Shown: in pieces, positions 29,569 to 38,414 of the stretch | Position numbering within the stretch: the first letter of the stretch is position 1 | Layout: each line of letters opens with the position of its first letter | Assembly (NCBI GenBank): GCA_003140315.1 | Contig: PLJS01000313.1 | Location: 127 to 39,928, forward strand | Direction: 5' to 3' | Origin: Hyphomicrobiales bacterium | GTDB lineage: Bacteria; Pseudomonadota; Alphaproteobacteria; Rhizobiales; Xanthobacteraceae | Length of the DNA: 39,802 nucleotides | The notes under the pieces: model-generated | Databases searched by the model: none | Seen by the model: the letters and a program-made list of their open reading frames with translations, nothing else | What the model was told of the DNA's origin: nothing | Made by a program: the position numbers and the translations under genes

Positions 29569-30189
29569 TTACACCGCTCGCTTGAGCGGTTGATCGCGCT
29601 TGAGACCGGCTTCCGTCAGTCGATGCTCAAGCAAATCCTTGCGGTCGTGGCCCCAAAACTGCTCACCTTCGAAGTAGAACATCGGCACGCCGAAGACCTG
29701 ATCGACGACGGCCTCTTCCTGGATGCGCTCGTAGTCCGCTGGGCCTTCGTCGGCCAGATAATCGCGATAGGCCTGTTCCGACAGGCCGAGATTTCCAATG
29801 AGCTGCGCGACCGCATCCGGCTCGTCGGCCGCGAATTCGCGCTTGAAGAACAGATCGAAAGCCTTGTTGCCGTATTCGCGGATCCTGCCGTGCTTTTCGG
29901 CGAACAGGCCGCCGATCAGGGCGGGCTTGGTATCGAAAATCTTCAACGGCCCGCGGATCGTCAGACCGCCGCGCATGTTCGCCCAGCGCCGGGCATCCAT
30001 GTAGGAGTACTTTATTTTATACTCCGAATATTGGCTGCGTTGGCCCTTGCCCTTCAGGCGGAGCTGAAACGGCTTCCACTGCAATCGCACGGAGTATTTG
30101 TCTTCGAGCGCAAAAGCCGGGTCGAAAGCCAGATAGGCATAGGGGCTCTTGAAGTCGGAGTACATCTTTACTTCTTTGCGGTCGTTCAT
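29569..30189 (-). CDS. DsbA-family / 2-hydroxychromene-2-carboxylate isomerase-like protein (kappa-GST fold)
   Basis: MYSDFKSPYAYLAFDPAFALEDKYSVRLQWKPFQLRLKG...YGNKAFDLFFKRE...VFGVPMFYFEGEQFWGHDRKDLLEHRL. Confidence 0.85.
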   Translation of the reverse strand: MNDRKEVKMYSDFKSPYAYLAFDPAFALEDKYSVRLQWKPFQLRLKGKGQRSQYSEYKIKYSYMDARRWANMRGGLTIRGPLKIFDTKPALIGGLFAEKHGRIREYGNKAFDLFFKREFAADEPDAVAQLIGNLGLSEQAYRDYLADEGPADYERIQEEAVVDQVFGVPMFYFEGEQFWGHDRKDLLEHRLTEAGLKRDQPLKRAV

Positions 30190-30264
30190 CGATGCCCCTG
30201 ACTTCGTCCGTCGCTCGCCCAGCCTTGCCCGCACGCATGGCGAACCATCCGGGCCGATGTAGGC

Positions 30265-30300
30265 CCGCATCGGTTCATGCGCAATCTGATACTGATGCGG
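30265..30300. promoter_or_regulatory. Candidate operator: inverted repeat ccgcatc...gatgcgg enclosing ttcatgcg
   Basis: Perfect 7-bp inverted repeat in the intergenic region between divergent 29569-30189(-) and 30593-31510(+) genes. Confidence 0.4.
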
Positions 30301-30592
30301 AGTTCTTATATTGATCTCGCATAAATCGAATCCGGCCTGCGGAAGATCACGACGCAAGTCGGATTTTGCGAGATCGTCTTGAGGGTCCCCTGCATCGATG
30401 CGGAACCTGCATCAAGAATCGTAATTCCTATGGCGTTGACTCGCTATCGGCCCTTTGCAAGGTTGCTGGCGCTCTCGGCTTGCCCTCGATTGTTCTTTGC
30501 GTCGCGGAGCTTGTCGAGGTCGGACGACGACGACATTCTCGCGTTCAGCTTTCTCAATCACGGACGGCACTGACGAGCGAGGCAGCACGTAA

Positions 30593-31510
30593 ATGGACTT
30601 GCCATTCATTGACGCCCACCTTCACCTGTCGCGTGATACGGCACAGGAAAAACTGGTTTATTCCAAACCTGGCGCGGCGGATTCCTGGTTCTGGGCGTCT
30701 CCTGACAAGATCGGCCGGTATCTCGACTGGTTCGGGATGAGCCATGTCGTGTTTCTGAACGTCATGGACACGACGCGAATGACGCGGGCGCGGCTCGCGA
30801 AATCCGGCTCGACGCCTTCTCGGGACGAAATTGATGCGGTTCGCCGCGATATGCAGACTCGTGTGTCGCGGTTCAACGACTGGGGTTGTGAAATCCATCG
30901 TCAGGATCGCCGGCTTGTTCCGTGTGTGTACATCGATCCGGTGCTCTTCGGCGAAGGAGCGATCCCAGAACTCGAGCGCTCGGTCCGCGCCGGCGCAAAG
31001 GGTGTGAAGATGCACCCGGATCTCTCCGGATTTCGCCCCGACGAACGGCAGCTATGGCCGCTGTTTGAGCGGATGCAGGAATTGGACATTCCGGTGGTAT
31101 TCGATACTGGCGCAAGCCGCCATTCTCCGGAAGATCTCGGTCGCCCTGCGCTCTTCGCCGATCTCCTCGAGGCATTTCCTCGGCTCACTGTCGTCTTGGC
31201 CCATCTGGCGAGCGCCTATTGGGACGAACGGATCGATCTCGCGGAACGCTTTCCCAACGTGGTGTTCGACACGGCTGGCGGTTTCAATAACCCGATGTAC
31301 ATGGCGCGTGGAGGACCGAGGGCGCTTCCGGAAACGGATGCTGTCCGCTTGATCCGGAAGATCGGACCACACAGGGTCATGTTCGGGTCAGACGGGCCCG
31401 CTGCCGATCCATTCTGGCAGGCACATCAGCTTGCGCGGCTGCCGATGGAGCGGGCGGAATTGGAGCTGGTGTTGGCCGGAACAGCCAGGCGGGTTTACCG
31501 CCTCGCATGA
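30593..31510 (+). CDS. Amidohydrolase family 2 (TIM-barrel metal-dependent hydrolase/decarboxylase-like)
   Basis: MDLPFIDAHLHLS..., GAKGVKMHPDLSGFRPDERQLWPLFERMQELDIPVVFDTG, HLASAYWDERIDLAERFPNVVFDTAG, GPHRVMFGSDGPAADP. Confidence 0.9.
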   Translation: MDLPFIDAHLHLSRDTAQEKLVYSKPGAADSWFWASPDKIGRYLDWFGMSHVVFLNVMDTTRMTRARLAKSGSTPSRDEIDAVRRDMQTRVSRFNDWGCEIHRQDRRLVPCVYIDPVLFGEGAIPELERSVRAGAKGVKMHPDLSGFRPDERQLWPLFERMQELDIPVVFDTGASRHSPEDLGRPALFADLLEAFPRLTVVLAHLASAYWDERIDLAERFPNVVFDTAGGFNNPMYMARGGPRALPETDAVRLIRKIGPHRVMFGSDGPAADPFWQAHQLARLPMERAELELVLAGTARRVYRLA

Positions 31511-31607
31511 TTGTCGACGTCGCCGCGACTTCGGCTCATCGACACATTTCGGCTCTGGCCAGACTGAACCAGCTTCTTAGCTGTGCGACTCCCGGGCCGC
31601 ATTCGCG

Positions 31608-32558
31608 CTATTTGGACACCGCGCGCGCTCTTTGTTGCTGACTGCGGGTCGCCGCGAAGAATCTCGGCTGAAAAATCTCCAGAAAAGCCCGCGAAGCGGG
31701 CTGGAGCGATCGTTCGGCAAGTCGCAGAACTCCGATGCGGCGCACGATCGCGGGACGCAGCGGCCTCACGGTGATCAACGGATCGGCTATCGGCGGCAAC
31801 GCCGAAACAGGGACGATGGAAATTCCCAATCCGTGCGCTACGAAATCGAACACCGACCCGAATTGATTGATGATGATGCTGTGGTTGAACACCACACCGC
31901 ACTCGCTTGCGACGATGTCGATGGTGCGACGAAGGCCGGATTCGGTAGGCCACGAGATCATGGGCTCGTCGCCGATGTCCTTGAGAGATACGGCCTCGCG
32001 GCTGCTGAGCCGATGCCGCTTCGGCATCACCGCAAAGCACGCCTCGTTAACGACCGGCTCGGCGACGACGCCTTCCGTCAGGCCGGCCGCGTTGCCGATG
32101 CCAAAATCCGCGACACCGCCGCGTACGTCCTCGTGGACCGAGCTCCCCATGCCTTCCCTGATTTGCACATGCATCTTCGGATGCTTCCTGCGGAATGCAA
32201 CCAGGGCGGCCGGAAGAACGTGATGCGATATGGAGATCAGACAGGAGATGATGAGCTGGCCACGCATCTCGCCGTCGAGCGTCCGAACCTTTTGCACCTG
32301 CTGTATCATTTCGCCGAGGAGCCGTTCCGCTGACGGAATGAACTCACGGCCGGCTTCTGTCTGCGATACGCTTCGCGTTCCGCGCGTGAAAAGCTTTACG
32401 CCTAGCATCAACTCGGCCTGCTGAATGATGCGGCTCAAGCCGGGCTGCGACATGCGCAGGTACGACGCAGCGGCGATGAAACTCCCGTAACGCGCGAGCG
32501 CGACCACGGCGCGCAGATGTTTCATCGACAGGTTCGGCGCGTCCTTCAGGTCAAGCAT
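31608..32558 (-). CDS. LysR-family transcriptional regulator
   Basis: MKHLRAVVALARYGSFIAAASYLRMSQPGLSRIIQQAELMLGVKLFTRGTRSVSQTEAGREFI N-terminal wHTH plus substrate-binding domain. Confidence 0.95.
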   Translation of the reverse strand: MLDLKDAPNLSMKHLRAVVALARYGSFIAAASYLRMSQPGLSRIIQQAELMLGVKLFTRGTRSVSQTEAGREFIPSAERLLGEMIQQVQKVRTLDGEMRGQLIISCLISISHHVLPAALVAFRRKHPKMHVQIREGMGSSVHEDVRGGVADFGIGNAAGLTEGVVAEPVVNEACFAVMPKRHRLSSREAVSLKDIGDEPMISWPTESGLRRTIDIVASECGVVFNHSIIINQFGSVFDFVAHGLGISIVPVSALPPIADPLITVRPLRPAIVRRIGVLRLAERSLQPASRAFLEIFQPRFFAATRSQQQRARAVSK

Positions 32559-32575
32559 GACGGAGTCACTTCGTA

Positions 32576-32596
32576 TTCATGCGAAACCCGCATGAA
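32576..32596. promoter_or_regulatory. Candidate LysR operator ttcatgcg-N5-cgcatgaa
   Basis: Perfect 8-bp inverted repeat in the 134-bp divergent region between lysR-type gene and CitE-like gene. Confidence 0.6.
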
Positions 32597-32616
32597 AAGC
32601 CGTAATCCGTATAAGA

Positions 32617-32645
32617 TTGACATCGCTGTGGCCGCTTGTCAAAAT
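32617..32645 (+). promoter_or_regulatory. Candidate sigma70-like promoter (TTGACA-N17-CAAAAT) for the CitE-like operon
   Basis: Consensus -35 and 4/6 -10 at 17-bp spacing upstream of the ATG at 32693. Confidence 0.4.
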
Positions 32646-32692
32646 TTGGCATCAGCTTCCTGCATTGAAATTCTCAAAGAGGTGGTGCTGCA

Positions 32693-33631
32693 ATGGCACG
32701 GTTGCTTCCGCGCAGCTGGTTGTTCGTCCCCGGCGATCGCGCCGATCGAGTCGAAAAGGCGCTGGCGTCCTCCGCCGAGGCGGTGATCATCGACTTTGAG
32801 GATTCGATCCCGCGTGACGCCAAGCTCGCCACCCGCGCCGGTCTTCGCGGAATAATGAAAGGGTCAACCCGGCAGAACGTCTTTGTCCGGCTCAATGAGG
32901 CCACGTCGGAGTGGTTCAAAGACGACGTTCAGGCGCTGGATGGGGTCAACCTCGCGGGCGTACTGCTTCCGATGACGAATTCGGCCGATGAAGTACGCAC
33001 CTTGGCCGAGCTTCTGCAGCGGGTCGACACCGGGCAATGGATCGTGCCGCTTTTGGAGTCCGCGTCCGGCATCTACTTTGCGCGCGAGATTGCACAGTGC
33101 AGCCCTCAGGTGCTCGCGCTGGCGTTTGGCGCCGGCGACTATTCGCTGGAAGTCGGCATTCCCAAGTGGCCGGTCGGAGAACAGTTGGCGTTCCTCGTGC
33201 CACGGGTGACGGTGATCATTGCGTCTCGCGTTGCAAATCTGGCCGGTGCGCTGGATACGCCGACCCCGACCTTTCGCGACCCCGATTCGGTACGGGATCA
33301 ATCGCTGCTCGCTGCTTCGCTGGGGTTCCAGGGAAAGCTCGCCATTCATCCGAACCAGGTTGAAACGATCAACAGCATTTTCAGGCCCGACGCGGCGGCG
33401 TTGAAATACGCGCAGCGGGTCGTCGCGGCCTTCGAGGCGGCGCTCGCGGAAGGGAGGGCCTCGACGTCTGTGGACGGGAAGGTGGTGACCCACACGATCG
33501 CGGAGCAGTCGGCTGGCGTCATCGAGCGCGCGTCGGACAACATCGACGTTGGCCGCGGGCCGACGACCAGCCCACCAGGTGGCGAACCCGTGAATCGCTT
33601 CAAAGCCAGACATCCGGCACCGCGGCAATAG
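32693..33631 (+). CDS. HpcH/HpaI / CitE-like CoA ester lyase
   Basis: LLPRSWLFVPGDRADRVEKALASSAEAVIIDFEDSIPRDAK...VPLLESASGIYFAREIAQCSPQVLALAFGAGDYSLEVGI...GFQGKLAIHPNQVETIN. Confidence 0.93.
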   Translation: MARLLPRSWLFVPGDRADRVEKALASSAEAVIIDFEDSIPRDAKLATRAGLRGIMKGSTRQNVFVRLNEATSEWFKDDVQALDGVNLAGVLLPMTNSADEVRTLAELLQRVDTGQWIVPLLESASGIYFAREIAQCSPQVLALAFGAGDYSLEVGIPKWPVGEQLAFLVPRVTVIIASRVANLAGALDTPTPTFRDPDSVRDQSLLAASLGFQGKLAIHPNQVETINSIFRPDAAALKYAQRVVAAFEAALAEGRASTSVDGKVVTHTIAEQSAGVIERASDNIDVGRGPTTSPPGGEPVNRFKARHPAPRQ

Positions 33632-33638
33632 GTCTCGC

Positions 33639-34883
33639 ATGGACTCCCCCGAACCGCGCGACGCAAACGCTCCCGCCCGCCCGCCGGCTGCCCTCGAGGG
33701 CTTGAGAGTCATCGAGATGGGCCAGCTCATCGCCGGCCCATTCGCCGGCCATCTCCTTGCGGACTTCGGCGCCGATGTCATCAAGGTCGAAATGCCCGGC
33801 GAGGGCGACTCGCTCCGTCAGTGGGGGCAAAATCGCGTACAAGGCCGAACGCTGTGGTGGTCGGTGATGTCCCGCAACAAGCGCTGCGTCACGCTCAATG
33901 TCAGCGTGCCGGAGGGACGGCGGCTGTTGCTGGAGCTCGTCAAAAAGTCGGATGCACTGATCGAGAACTTCCGCCCGGGAACGCTCGAACGCTGGGGACT
34001 ATCTCCCGCCGAGCTGTTCGAAGTGAACCCCAGCCTCGTCATCGTTCGCGTCTCGGGCTTCGGGCAGACCGGCCCGTACGCAAGCCGGGTCGGCTACGCA
34101 AGCGTCGGCGAGGCAATGGGAGGGCTGCGCTATCTCAATGGCTATCCCAATCAGCCTCCGCCGCGAACCGGCGTCTCGTTGGGCGACCCGCTGGCGGGCA
34201 TGTTCGCGACGCTGGGTCTGCTAATGGCGCTGCGCTGGCGAGACCACTCCGGCGCGCGGCGCGGCCAGGTCGTCGATGCTTCCATCATGGAATCTTGCTA
34301 CGCGATGCTGGAAAGCACGATAACGGAGTACGACAAGCTCCGTGTCGTGCGCCAGCCGACCGGTACGGGCCTCAAGAACGTCGTTCCCTCCAACATCTAT
34401 CGCTCGAAAGACGGCAAGTGGATGGTGATCGCGGCCAACGCGGACAATCTCTTTCGCCGCCTCTGCAAGGTGATGCAGCAGCCGGAACTGGCCGACGATC
34501 CCCGCTTCGACTCGCATGCGACGCGCGGCGCCAATGCCGACGCGCTCGACAAGATCATCGCTGACTGGGTCGTCCAGCACGATGCTCAAGAGCTGGATCG
34601 GGTGCTGAACGATGCTGGCGTGGTGTGCGGACCCATCTACACGATCGCCGACATCTACGACGACCCGCATTACGCGGCCCGCGAGATGATCGTGCGCCTC
34701 AAGGATTCCTATTTTGGCGATCTCGCGATGCCTGGCGTGGTTCCAAAGCTTACAGAGAGCCCCGGGACACTTCGTTGGACGGGCCCGCAAGAGCTCGGCG
34801 AACATAACCGCGAGGTCTACGGGGAGCTTCTCGGCCTTTCGAATGATCAGATAACCAAGCTCAAGAGCACTGGCGTTCTCTGA
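33639..34883 (+). CDS. CaiB/BaiF (family III) CoA-transferase
   Basis: LEGLRVIEMGQLIAGPFAGHLLADFGADVIKVEMPGEGDSLRQWGQ...NVSVPEGRRLLLELVKKSDALIENFRPGTLERWGLSP; catalytic-type Asp in SLGDPLAG. Confidence 0.95.
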   Translation: MDSPEPRDANAPARPPAALEGLRVIEMGQLIAGPFAGHLLADFGADVIKVEMPGEGDSLRQWGQNRVQGRTLWWSVMSRNKRCVTLNVSVPEGRRLLLELVKKSDALIENFRPGTLERWGLSPAELFEVNPSLVIVRVSGFGQTGPYASRVGYASVGEAMGGLRYLNGYPNQPPPRTGVSLGDPLAGMFATLGLLMALRWRDHSGARRGQVVDASIMESCYAMLESTITEYDKLRVVRQPTGTGLKNVVPSNIYRSKDGKWMVIAANADNLFRRLCKVMQQPELADDPRFDSHATRGANADALDKIIADWVVQHDAQELDRVLNDAGVVCGPIYTIADIYDDPHYAAREMIVRLKDSYFGDLAMPGVVPKLTESPGTLRWTGPQELGEHNREVYGELLGLSNDQITKLKSTGVL

Positions 34884-34949
34884 GCGATCCGGCATCAAGG
34901 AGTCTGGTTGGGATAAGCGCCGCATCCCCGGGAGGAAAAGGACAATGCC

Positions 34950-35933
34950 ATGATGATACGCAGAAGGCATCTATTGGGCGGCGGCGCGAGCGCAATACTG
35001 TCGTCTTGCTTACCTTTGTCGGCATTTTCCGATACGTATCCCAATAGGCCGATCCAGATACTCATCGGCTTTTCCGCAGGGTCGTCCACCGACGTGTTGA
35101 TGCGCATTGTCGCTCAGAAACTGGGCGAGATGTGGGGACACCATCCGGTCATCGTCAACCGAACCGGCGCGGGCGGCACGACCGCGGCGGCGGCCGTTGC
35201 CAGGGCTAATCCCGATGGTTACACGCTGTATTTTTCGAATGGCGGTCTCGCGACGGGCGCTTCGCTCTATAAGAACTTGTCATACAATTCTCGTACCGAC
35301 TTTGCGCCTGTCGCGTTGGTCGCGCGCATGCCGCACCTCGCGTGCGTGGATCCTGCCTTGCCCGTGAAGTCGATCAGCGACCTCATTGCCCTCGCACGGT
35401 CCAAACAGGGGAGCCTGCTGTTCTCCTCCGCCGGATTCGGCAACTCGGATCACATGGCCGCCGAGCTCTTCCTTCATATGACCAACACCAAGATGGTTCA
35501 TCTGCCCAGCAAGGGAGGACCCGAGGCGCTGTACGACGTCATCCAGCATCGCGCGGCCGTGACTTTTACCGGTCCGCCGATCGGCCTGCCGGCGATTAAA
35601 GTCGGCACTGTCCGTGCGATAGCGGTAACGTCGACCAAGCGCAGTCCGGACCTGCCGGATGTTCCAACAATGGAAGAGGCTGGTGTGGCCGGCTACGAGC
35701 ACACTCAGTGGAACGGGCTATTCGCTCCCGCCGAGACGCCGCCAGAGATCGTCAACAAGCTCAATTCCGATGTCGTGCAGGCACTTGCGGCGAGCGATGT
35801 ACGCAGCCGACTGGACGCAATTGGCGCCGAAAGCCCGGCGATGTCGCCTATGGAATTCAGTCAATTCTTCCGCGGCCAACTGGATAAATGGGAGACGGTG
35901 ATCAAGGTGACCGGTATGAAGCAGATCGAATAG
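34950..35933 (+). CDS. Bug family (TctC-like) tripartite tricarboxylate-type solute-binding protein
   Basis: RRRHLLGG signal, YPNRPIQILIGFSAGSSTDVLMRIVAQKLGEMWGHHPVIVNRTGAGGTTAAAAVARANPDGYTLYFSNGG...VPTMEEAGVAGYEHTQWNGLFAPAETPPEIVNKLN. Confidence 0.95.
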   Translation: MMIRRRHLLGGGASAILSSCLPLSAFSDTYPNRPIQILIGFSAGSSTDVLMRIVAQKLGEMWGHHPVIVNRTGAGGTTAAAAVARANPDGYTLYFSNGGLATGASLYKNLSYNSRTDFAPVALVARMPHLACVDPALPVKSISDLIALARSKQGSLLFSSAGFGNSDHMAAELFLHMTNTKMVHLPSKGGPEALYDVIQHRAAVTFTGPPIGLPAIKVGTVRAIAVTSTKRSPDLPDVPTMEEAGVAGYEHTQWNGLFAPAETPPEIVNKLNSDVVQALAASDVRSRLDAIGAESPAMSPMEFSQFFRGQLDKWETVIKVTGMKQIE

Positions 35934-36095
35934 CTGGCTTACACCGATGCGGTAGCGGATATTGAATCGATCGCCTTTGACGGAGGCGTGGCGTGTCGCG
36001 TCGCGGGGAGCTTGGCCGATCCGCGCCATGTGTCACCGCATGCCCAACCCTCGCAAAAGATAGCGCCCTACTGACATTTCCTTTACGAGAGAGCC

Positions 36096-37199
36096 ATGCC
36101 TTCTGTCGGTGACAAGACGATCGCTTCTGAAGGAATGGATGCCCTCAACCTGGGCTTACCGGTAACCATCATAACCGGATTCTTGGGTAGCGGTAAAACC
36201 ACCCTTCTCAATCACATTCTTTCCAATCAAGAGGGATTGAAAACAGCCGTCCTCGTCAATGAATTCGGAGAGATCGGCATCGATGGCGAGCTGATTGTCG
36301 CCACCGACGACAATGTCGTCGAACTCAGCAACGGCTGCGTCTGCTGCACGATCAACGAGGACTTGGTACAGGCGGTTTATAAGATCCTGGAACGCCGGGA
36401 AGCAATTGATTATCTCGTCGTTGAAACCACGGGCTTAGCCGATCCGCTGCCGGTGGCCATGACCTTTTTGGGAACCGAGTTGCGCGGGATGACCCGCCTC
36501 GACTCTATTGTAACTCTGGTCGACTGCGCGAACTACAGCTTGGATTTGTTCAACTCCGACGCGGCCTATAGCCAGATCGTCAACGGCGACGTGATCGTTC
36601 TGAATAAGATTGATCTGGTCGACGAAGCTGTTGTAAATTCGATCGAGACTAAAGTTCGAGATATCACGAAAAGTGCTCGAATCCTGCGCACCAAGAACTC
36701 AAAAGTACCGTTGCCTTTGATTTTGAGCGTCGGCCTATTTGAATCGGAACGCTATTTTGAGGCGGCCGGCGACCACGGGAACCATGTTCATGGGAAAGCT
36801 GAGCATCATCACGAGCACGGCCATGGCCACGACGCCGATCATATTGGTCATCGGCCTAGCCACCTCGAAAACGATGGATTTAGCTCTGTTTCTTTTAAAA
36901 GCGACAAGCCGTTTCATATTGGTAAGTTTCAGCACTTCCTGGAAACACTGGCGCCCCATGAAGTGTTCAGGGCCAAGGGAATCATTTGGTTTAAAGAAAG
37001 CCCTCGGCGCCATATTTTTCACCTGAGCGGCAAGCGCTTTACCTTCGAGACCAGCGAATGGCGGGGAGAAAAACAGACCCAATTGGTGTTGATTGGCCAA
37101 GCGCTGGATCGGCGAACGCTTCACGATCAAATTGAAGAATGCCTGGCCGCACCTGGAGAGACCGAGGTCGCGCAATTGCGAGGCAAGAAGGACCTCTGA
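36096..37199 (+). CDS. CobW/G3E family P-loop GTPase with His-rich segment
   Basis: GLPVTIITGFLGSGKTTLLNHILSNQEGLKTAVLVNEFGEIGIDGELI...ELSNGCVCCTINEDL...VVETTGLADPLPV, His-rich HGNHVHGKAEHHHEHGHGHDADHIGHRPSH, CobW C-terminal domain. Confidence 0.94.
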   Translation: MPSVGDKTIASEGMDALNLGLPVTIITGFLGSGKTTLLNHILSNQEGLKTAVLVNEFGEIGIDGELIVATDDNVVELSNGCVCCTINEDLVQAVYKILERREAIDYLVVETTGLADPLPVAMTFLGTELRGMTRLDSIVTLVDCANYSLDLFNSDAAYSQIVNGDVIVLNKIDLVDEAVVNSIETKVRDITKSARILRTKNSKVPLPLILSVGLFESERYFEAAGDHGNHVHGKAEHHHEHGHGHDADHIGHRPSHLENDGFSSVSFKSDKPFHIGKFQHFLETLAPHEVFRAKGIIWFKESPRRHIFHLSGKRFTFETSEWRGEKQTQLVLIGQALDRRTLHDQIEECLAAPGETEVAQLRGKKDL

Positions 37200-37230
37200 G
37201 TCTGGACAACTCAGCCACAGCTGAAGGCGG

Positions 37231-37841
37231 TCAGCCAGACGCTCGGGCACCGGGCCTGGAGGCACCGGTCCGCTTGTCGTCCAGACGCGACAGCAGCGTG
37301 TTGGTGTACCAGTTGTTCACAGCGCCGCGCCTGCTCTCCGAGAGCGGTCGTCCGGCTTGAGTGGATCGTCGATGATGATGATGTCGCCGCCGCGACCGGT
37401 CAAAGTCGCCCCCACGGAGGTCGCCATGCGAAAGCCGCGCGCCGTCAGCTCGATCTCGGTCTCGGTGTTCTTCTGGCCGATCCGCGCCTTCGGGAATATG
37501 CGTCGGAACCACGGCGACTCGATCACCGCCCGGAAGTCATTCGCGTGCTTCTTGGCAAGGTCCCCCGAGTAGCTGACGCAGATGATGCGGTGCGTGGGAT
37601 CAAGGCCGAGGACATATGCCTGGAACGCGACCGAGGCCATGATCGACTTGAGCGAACGCGGCGGCAGGTTGATGATCAGTCGGCGGATCGTGCCACGTCG
37701 CACCTGCTCGAGCTTCCAGGCGATCGCCTCGATGTGCCAGGCATCGATGAAGGTCTGGGCGGGGGCAAGCGTCGCAAAGCTCTTGCGCGCGAACGGGCGA
37801 AGGTCCGTCCGCAGAAGCGCATCGAGAATACGCATCGGCAA
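37231..37841 (-). pseudogene. Phage terminase large subunit, frameshifted and truncated
   Basis: N-terminal ATPase part LRRDLRPF-type region...RRLIINLPPRSLKSIMASVAFQAYVLGLDPTHRIICVSYSGDLAKKHANDFRAVIES...GGDIIIIDDPLKPDD; continuation ALSESRRGAVNNWYTNTLLSRLDDKRTGA lies in another frame and then breaks off. Confidence 0.85.
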
Positions 37842-38024
37842 CCACGTTATCGGCGAACATGGTGCGCGGCCTTGGCGGTTTAGCGAGGAGGACTACGAGG
37901 CCGCCATCTAGACCATCTCAGGTCTGGGCCACAGTCTCACGGGAAAGGCGATCGATGCATCGTGGGATAAAGGACTTTCGGTGGCGATGCGGCGATGCGG
38001 AGTATCCATTGAGAGGAGCAGCAC

Positions 38025-38237
38025 ATGAGCTTTGCAGCGAGAGTGATGGAAGTCGTTGAGCATCGGCCCGGCATCGCGGACAGACCACTGGCCGAGGCGC
38101 TGGCGTGCAGCGTGCAGCAGGTGAACGGCGAGTGCCGCCACCTTGAGAACCTGGGGCTGCTTTCCCGGAAGAAGGGAGACGGCGAGCCGATTGGCAATTA
38201 CCCCGTGCGGCAACGGCCGACGCTAACCGTCGTGTAA
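38025..38237 (+). CDS. Small winged-helix-like hypothetical protein (70 aa)
   Basis: MSFAARVMEVVEHRPGIADRPLAEALACSVQQVNGECRHLENLGLLSRKKGDGEP resembles a DNA-binding HTH; ATG preceded by gagaggagcagcac. Confidence 0.6.
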   Translation: MSFAARVMEVVEHRPGIADRPLAEALACSVQQVNGECRHLENLGLLSRKKGDGEPIGNYPVRQRPTLTVV

Positions 38238-38414
38238 CGGACATCGCGCGATGGGCCTAGTCGAACAGCCCTGCGGGCCGTCCGATAGGCGCTACCGCTG
38301 ACGCTCGCGATACATCGAACACGCGCAGGAGCGCGCGTCCGATATCCGCCTCGCGTCATGGCAGCACCATATTCGGAGGCGTAGAGTCGCGCTCTAGAAT
38401 CAGAGGAGGCGGCA

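Noticed and set aside
35934-36066. In-frame continuation after the Bug stop (AYTDAVADIESIAFDGGVACRVAGSLADPRHVSPH)
   Set aside because: Looks mildly protein-like but has no recognised homology or start codon; insufficient to call a pseudogene.
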